The notes beneath the pieces were generated by a model, which saw nothing but the letters and a program-made list of their open reading frames with translations, was not told the origin of the DNA and made no database searches. From assembly GCA_964035795.1 (NCBI GenBank), contig OZ038322.1, positions 8,309,345-8,373,344 on the forward strand: a stretch of 64,000 bases of DNA. The letters run 5' to 3'. The position numbers were made by a program, and so were the translations under genes. Positions 62,001 through 64,000 of the stretch are shown here, piece by piece; the first letter of the stretch is position 1; each line of letters begins with the position of its first letter. This DNA is from Pterobdella sp. o SKG-2022 (taxonomy: Eukaryota; Annelida; Clitellata; Hirudinida; Piscicolidae).

Positions 62001-63696
62001 AAATTTCCTCAAAATAATAAATCATAATTAGTTTTTACAACATTAAAAGTGAATTTTAATTAGGCCTTTTGGGAAGAAAAAGGAAGGGTGGTGATGTGAT
62101 GTGCGCACATTATTTTGACATGAAAACATATTAATTTAATCGCTTCGTTAGGCCTTATTACTTAGATTTTATAAACTGTGTATATCTCTTAGGGTATTAA
62201 AAAAATGAAATATTAAATACGCAGGCTTAAAAATCAATGCAAACCTGCTTTTCCATTAATTAAATCCCGAAGAGAAGTTACATGCAAGACAGATAGTTGA
62301 TATTTAAAATAAAAGAGTCAACAAGTTAGAATTATAGTTCCATCACAGCATTTAATAAATGCAAATAAATTTAATCTAAGACAGCTTTCTTAATGCAATG
62401 CTACTTCAGTGCATAATTAAACAACATAAATCAAAAAAGAGGCTTTTAGCTATGTGTTTATGCAATAATTTTTTGGATATTTGAAATTTATAGCGTAGTT
62501 TTTTATGTTTTACTGTTTCAATTTCTCACATATACGCCACAAAACTCAAGAAACTGGTTTTTAAATTGTATACAAAACTTTTAGGTTACCTTCAACGCAG
62601 AAGTAGGAGGTTTCCAGGTAGGAACTGAGCTCTTTTGGACACACATTCAGGGAATAGATTTGTTTGTCTGGTAAAGTGACTTTGCACGTTGTTTTACCAG
62701 AGCAATACTTATCCATAACCGATGTGACGTCACTTTTGCAGCCTTTTTGCTGACTATAATCTCGTTCATAGCATCTTCCGAGCTTCATCAAACCGTAATG
62801 TGAGACCCCCATGACTATGACGTGGTTTGGCAAGTGTGAACAATTGCCTTCGAATGAGTCCATTAGGCAGTAATCTCGAGGGGTGCTTGTGGAGACGTTG
62901 AATATTCTGCTCGAAGCAACCGGCATGCAGACCAGCAGTGCCGTTATCAATAACCCTGTGAAAGGGACCTTTTGGAGACCTATGGGGAGAGGTGGAAAAC
63001 GTGAATTCGGACGTTTGTGTGGTTTTTGCTTATCAAAATATTTGATAAGTTTTTTTGTACAGAATGGTATTTATGGGGGTATTTACTTTTTTAGGTAACG
63101 GTTTTACGAATCATTTGCAATGAAAAACGTTTACGTTGACGGAATAAAACTTTCGCTAATTGAATTTTTTGAACGAGTTTGCGCAAAAGTTGAAACTTAG
63201 TAACGAAAGTTTTCAAATTCGGGAATCTTTGAAATAAACTTTAAAAGTTATAAATTCCTTTTAAAGAATGTTGGCATTTTGGTTTTTCAAAATTTATCCA
63301 CATGTTTCTAAAATATTTTTTAGTTTTTTTGATGCCACAAGATATTTTTATTCATTAAAAATTCATTTTGAAGAATTTTATTTGAAAATAAACTCTGAGG
63401 TGCAGTTGATCGTGTTTCCTTGTACGTTATGCCTTTCCCAATCACTCAATTATGTTCATAACGAAATCAACTGGAAATCAGAGAATGCAAATATCGAAAA
63501 AAATTAATTTTCAAAATTTTTTTTGGCCAAAAAATACATATAAATATATCTTGAAAAAAAATTTTTCGAAAAGTTTTCATGGATAAATGTAACGAAATTT
63601 ATGGAATAAATTGAGATTAAAAAGGCAAAAAACATTTAGAATATAATTTTATAAGTTTTTTCACTTACTATTCAACCTGAGGTGAAGCTTAAGCAT
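47059..63696 (-). CDS. Type I membrane protein: SUEL lectin, CUB, CCP, TM, Gln/Met-rich tail
   Basis: Exons (minus): 63696-63669, 62979-62590, 61927-61310, 47761-47674, 47464-47059; all splice phases agree, giving 509 residues. Signal peptide: residues 1-33 with core FTGLLITALLVCMPVA. SUEL/galactose-binding lectin: about 47-137, from CLMDSFEGNC to YLETSYFCVE, with the family's VIVMGVSHYG and C-x-G-K-T-T-C-x-V motifs. CUB-like: about 148-281, four cysteines at 148, 169, 215 and 237. CCP/sushi-like: 284-336, four cysteines and a W-D-G before the last. Transmembrane: about 347-372 (MVIILGVALGVVLGVIMLV) followed by basic KKRDLMRHRK. The cytoplasmic tail of about 130 residues is rich in Gln and Met, with poly-Gln runs. 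Expected to be a cell-surface receptor or adhesion protein binding glycans; ligand unknown. A 13.5-kb intron separates the extracellular exons from the membrane exon. Converges on the ESRP-like gene. Confidence 0.85.
47762..61309 (-). other. 13.5-kb intron of the lectin/CUB/CCP receptor
   Basis: The exons on either side are in phase with each other, so no coding exon is required between them. The stretch is AT-rich. Coding-like patches occur at 51713-51821 (plus), 52195-52323 (plus), 52488-52411 (minus, an ATG frame with ETVIKTDAEEDAVKVLVN) and 52992-52900 (minus, after TTACAG, with MRLIQEYAGKDAKLIVAF). None could be linked into a gene. No clear transposon was recognised. Confidence 0.6.
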
Positions 63697-64000
63697 GGTC
63701 ATCAGCAAGGAATTATCAAATAATAAACTATGACACGTTATATAGTAAAAAATTATAATTTTAGTTGTAGATTTTCATCTTAAAATTCTTTCGGAATACT
63801 TTTACGTTGGTGATTAATCACTTAGTAACAACTCAAACAAAAACCCCCGTATCCTTTTCAATGCAAACTACAAACTGTTATTTAACTTCTTTATACATTT
63901 TCATGGTTTTAAAAACAATCATTCTTCTAAGCTCTGATATAAAGAAACCTAGGTAGTATTCTCCGAAAAATTCTGAGCCAATTTATTAATGATTTGGAAT
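63697..64000. other. Upstream of the lectin/CUB/CCP receptor start codon
   Basis: Contains the 5' UTR and perhaps the promoter. I see nothing else in it. Confidence 0.4.

Noticed and set aside
1..64000. CRISPR arrays, prokaryotic operons or ribosome binding sites
   Set aside because: Introns, poly(A) signals and animal gene families show this is nuclear eukaryotic DNA; no spaced direct-repeat array was seen apart from the 21-bp minisatellite.

Overview
The window is strongly AT-rich eukaryotic DNA with long non-coding stretches, spliceosomal GT-AG introns, AATAAA poly(A) signals and decayed LINE/SINE copies. The gene content (an ESRP/fusilli-type splicing factor, a SUEL-lectin/CUB/CCP membrane protein, Sly1/SCFD1 and a BORCS7-like protein) points to an animal. 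I cannot fix the phylum from sequence alone. Apart from one short ORF gene, no gene is contiguous, so I rebuilt each one exon by exon from splice sites, reading-frame phase and family similarity recalled from memory.

Layout. Bases 43-4553 are a nearly perfect tandem duplication of a 2,256-bp non-coding unit. Bases 4554-18853 are mostly gene-poor. They hold a first exon resembling a universal stress protein (6654-6723, minus), the 3' end of a CR1/L2-like LINE (9.9-10.3 kb), a tRNA-derived SINE-like copy (13.0-13.1 kb, minus), a LINE reverse-transcriptase tail (13.4-13.9 kb, minus) and a LINE zinc-knuckle plus endonuclease remnant (15.4-16.8 kb, minus).

From 18854 the window is gene-dense. A two-exon 2H phosphoesterase (plus, 18854-19500) converges on a 22-exon SCFD1/Sly1 gene (minus, 33304-20369). 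SCFD1 introns carry at least three LINE fragments, a 335-bp inverted-repeat element, a perfect 18-bp palindrome and a long imperfect hairpin. SCFD1 is divergent, across 345 bp, from a five-exon BORCS7-like gene (plus, 33650-34500). After a quiet 2.5 kb comes a ten-exon ESRP-like gene (plus, 37036-45462). It converges on a five-exon type I membrane protein (minus, 63696-47059) with signal peptide, SUEL lectin, CUB, CCP, one membrane span and a Gln/Met-rich tail. That gene has a 13.5-kb intron and a possible alternative last exon at 46394-46283.

The genes do not form one pathway. SCFD1 (ER-Golgi SNARE control) and the BORCS7-like protein (lysosome positioning) are both membrane-traffic genes sharing a likely bidirectional promoter. 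The ESRP-like protein is a nuclear RNA-binding splicing regulator, and the lectin receptor is a cell-surface protein. The least ordinary items are the lectin/CUB/CCP receptor, the divergent ESRP with its long low-complexity linker, the BORCS7-like protein with a hydrophobic C-terminus, and the recent tandem duplication.
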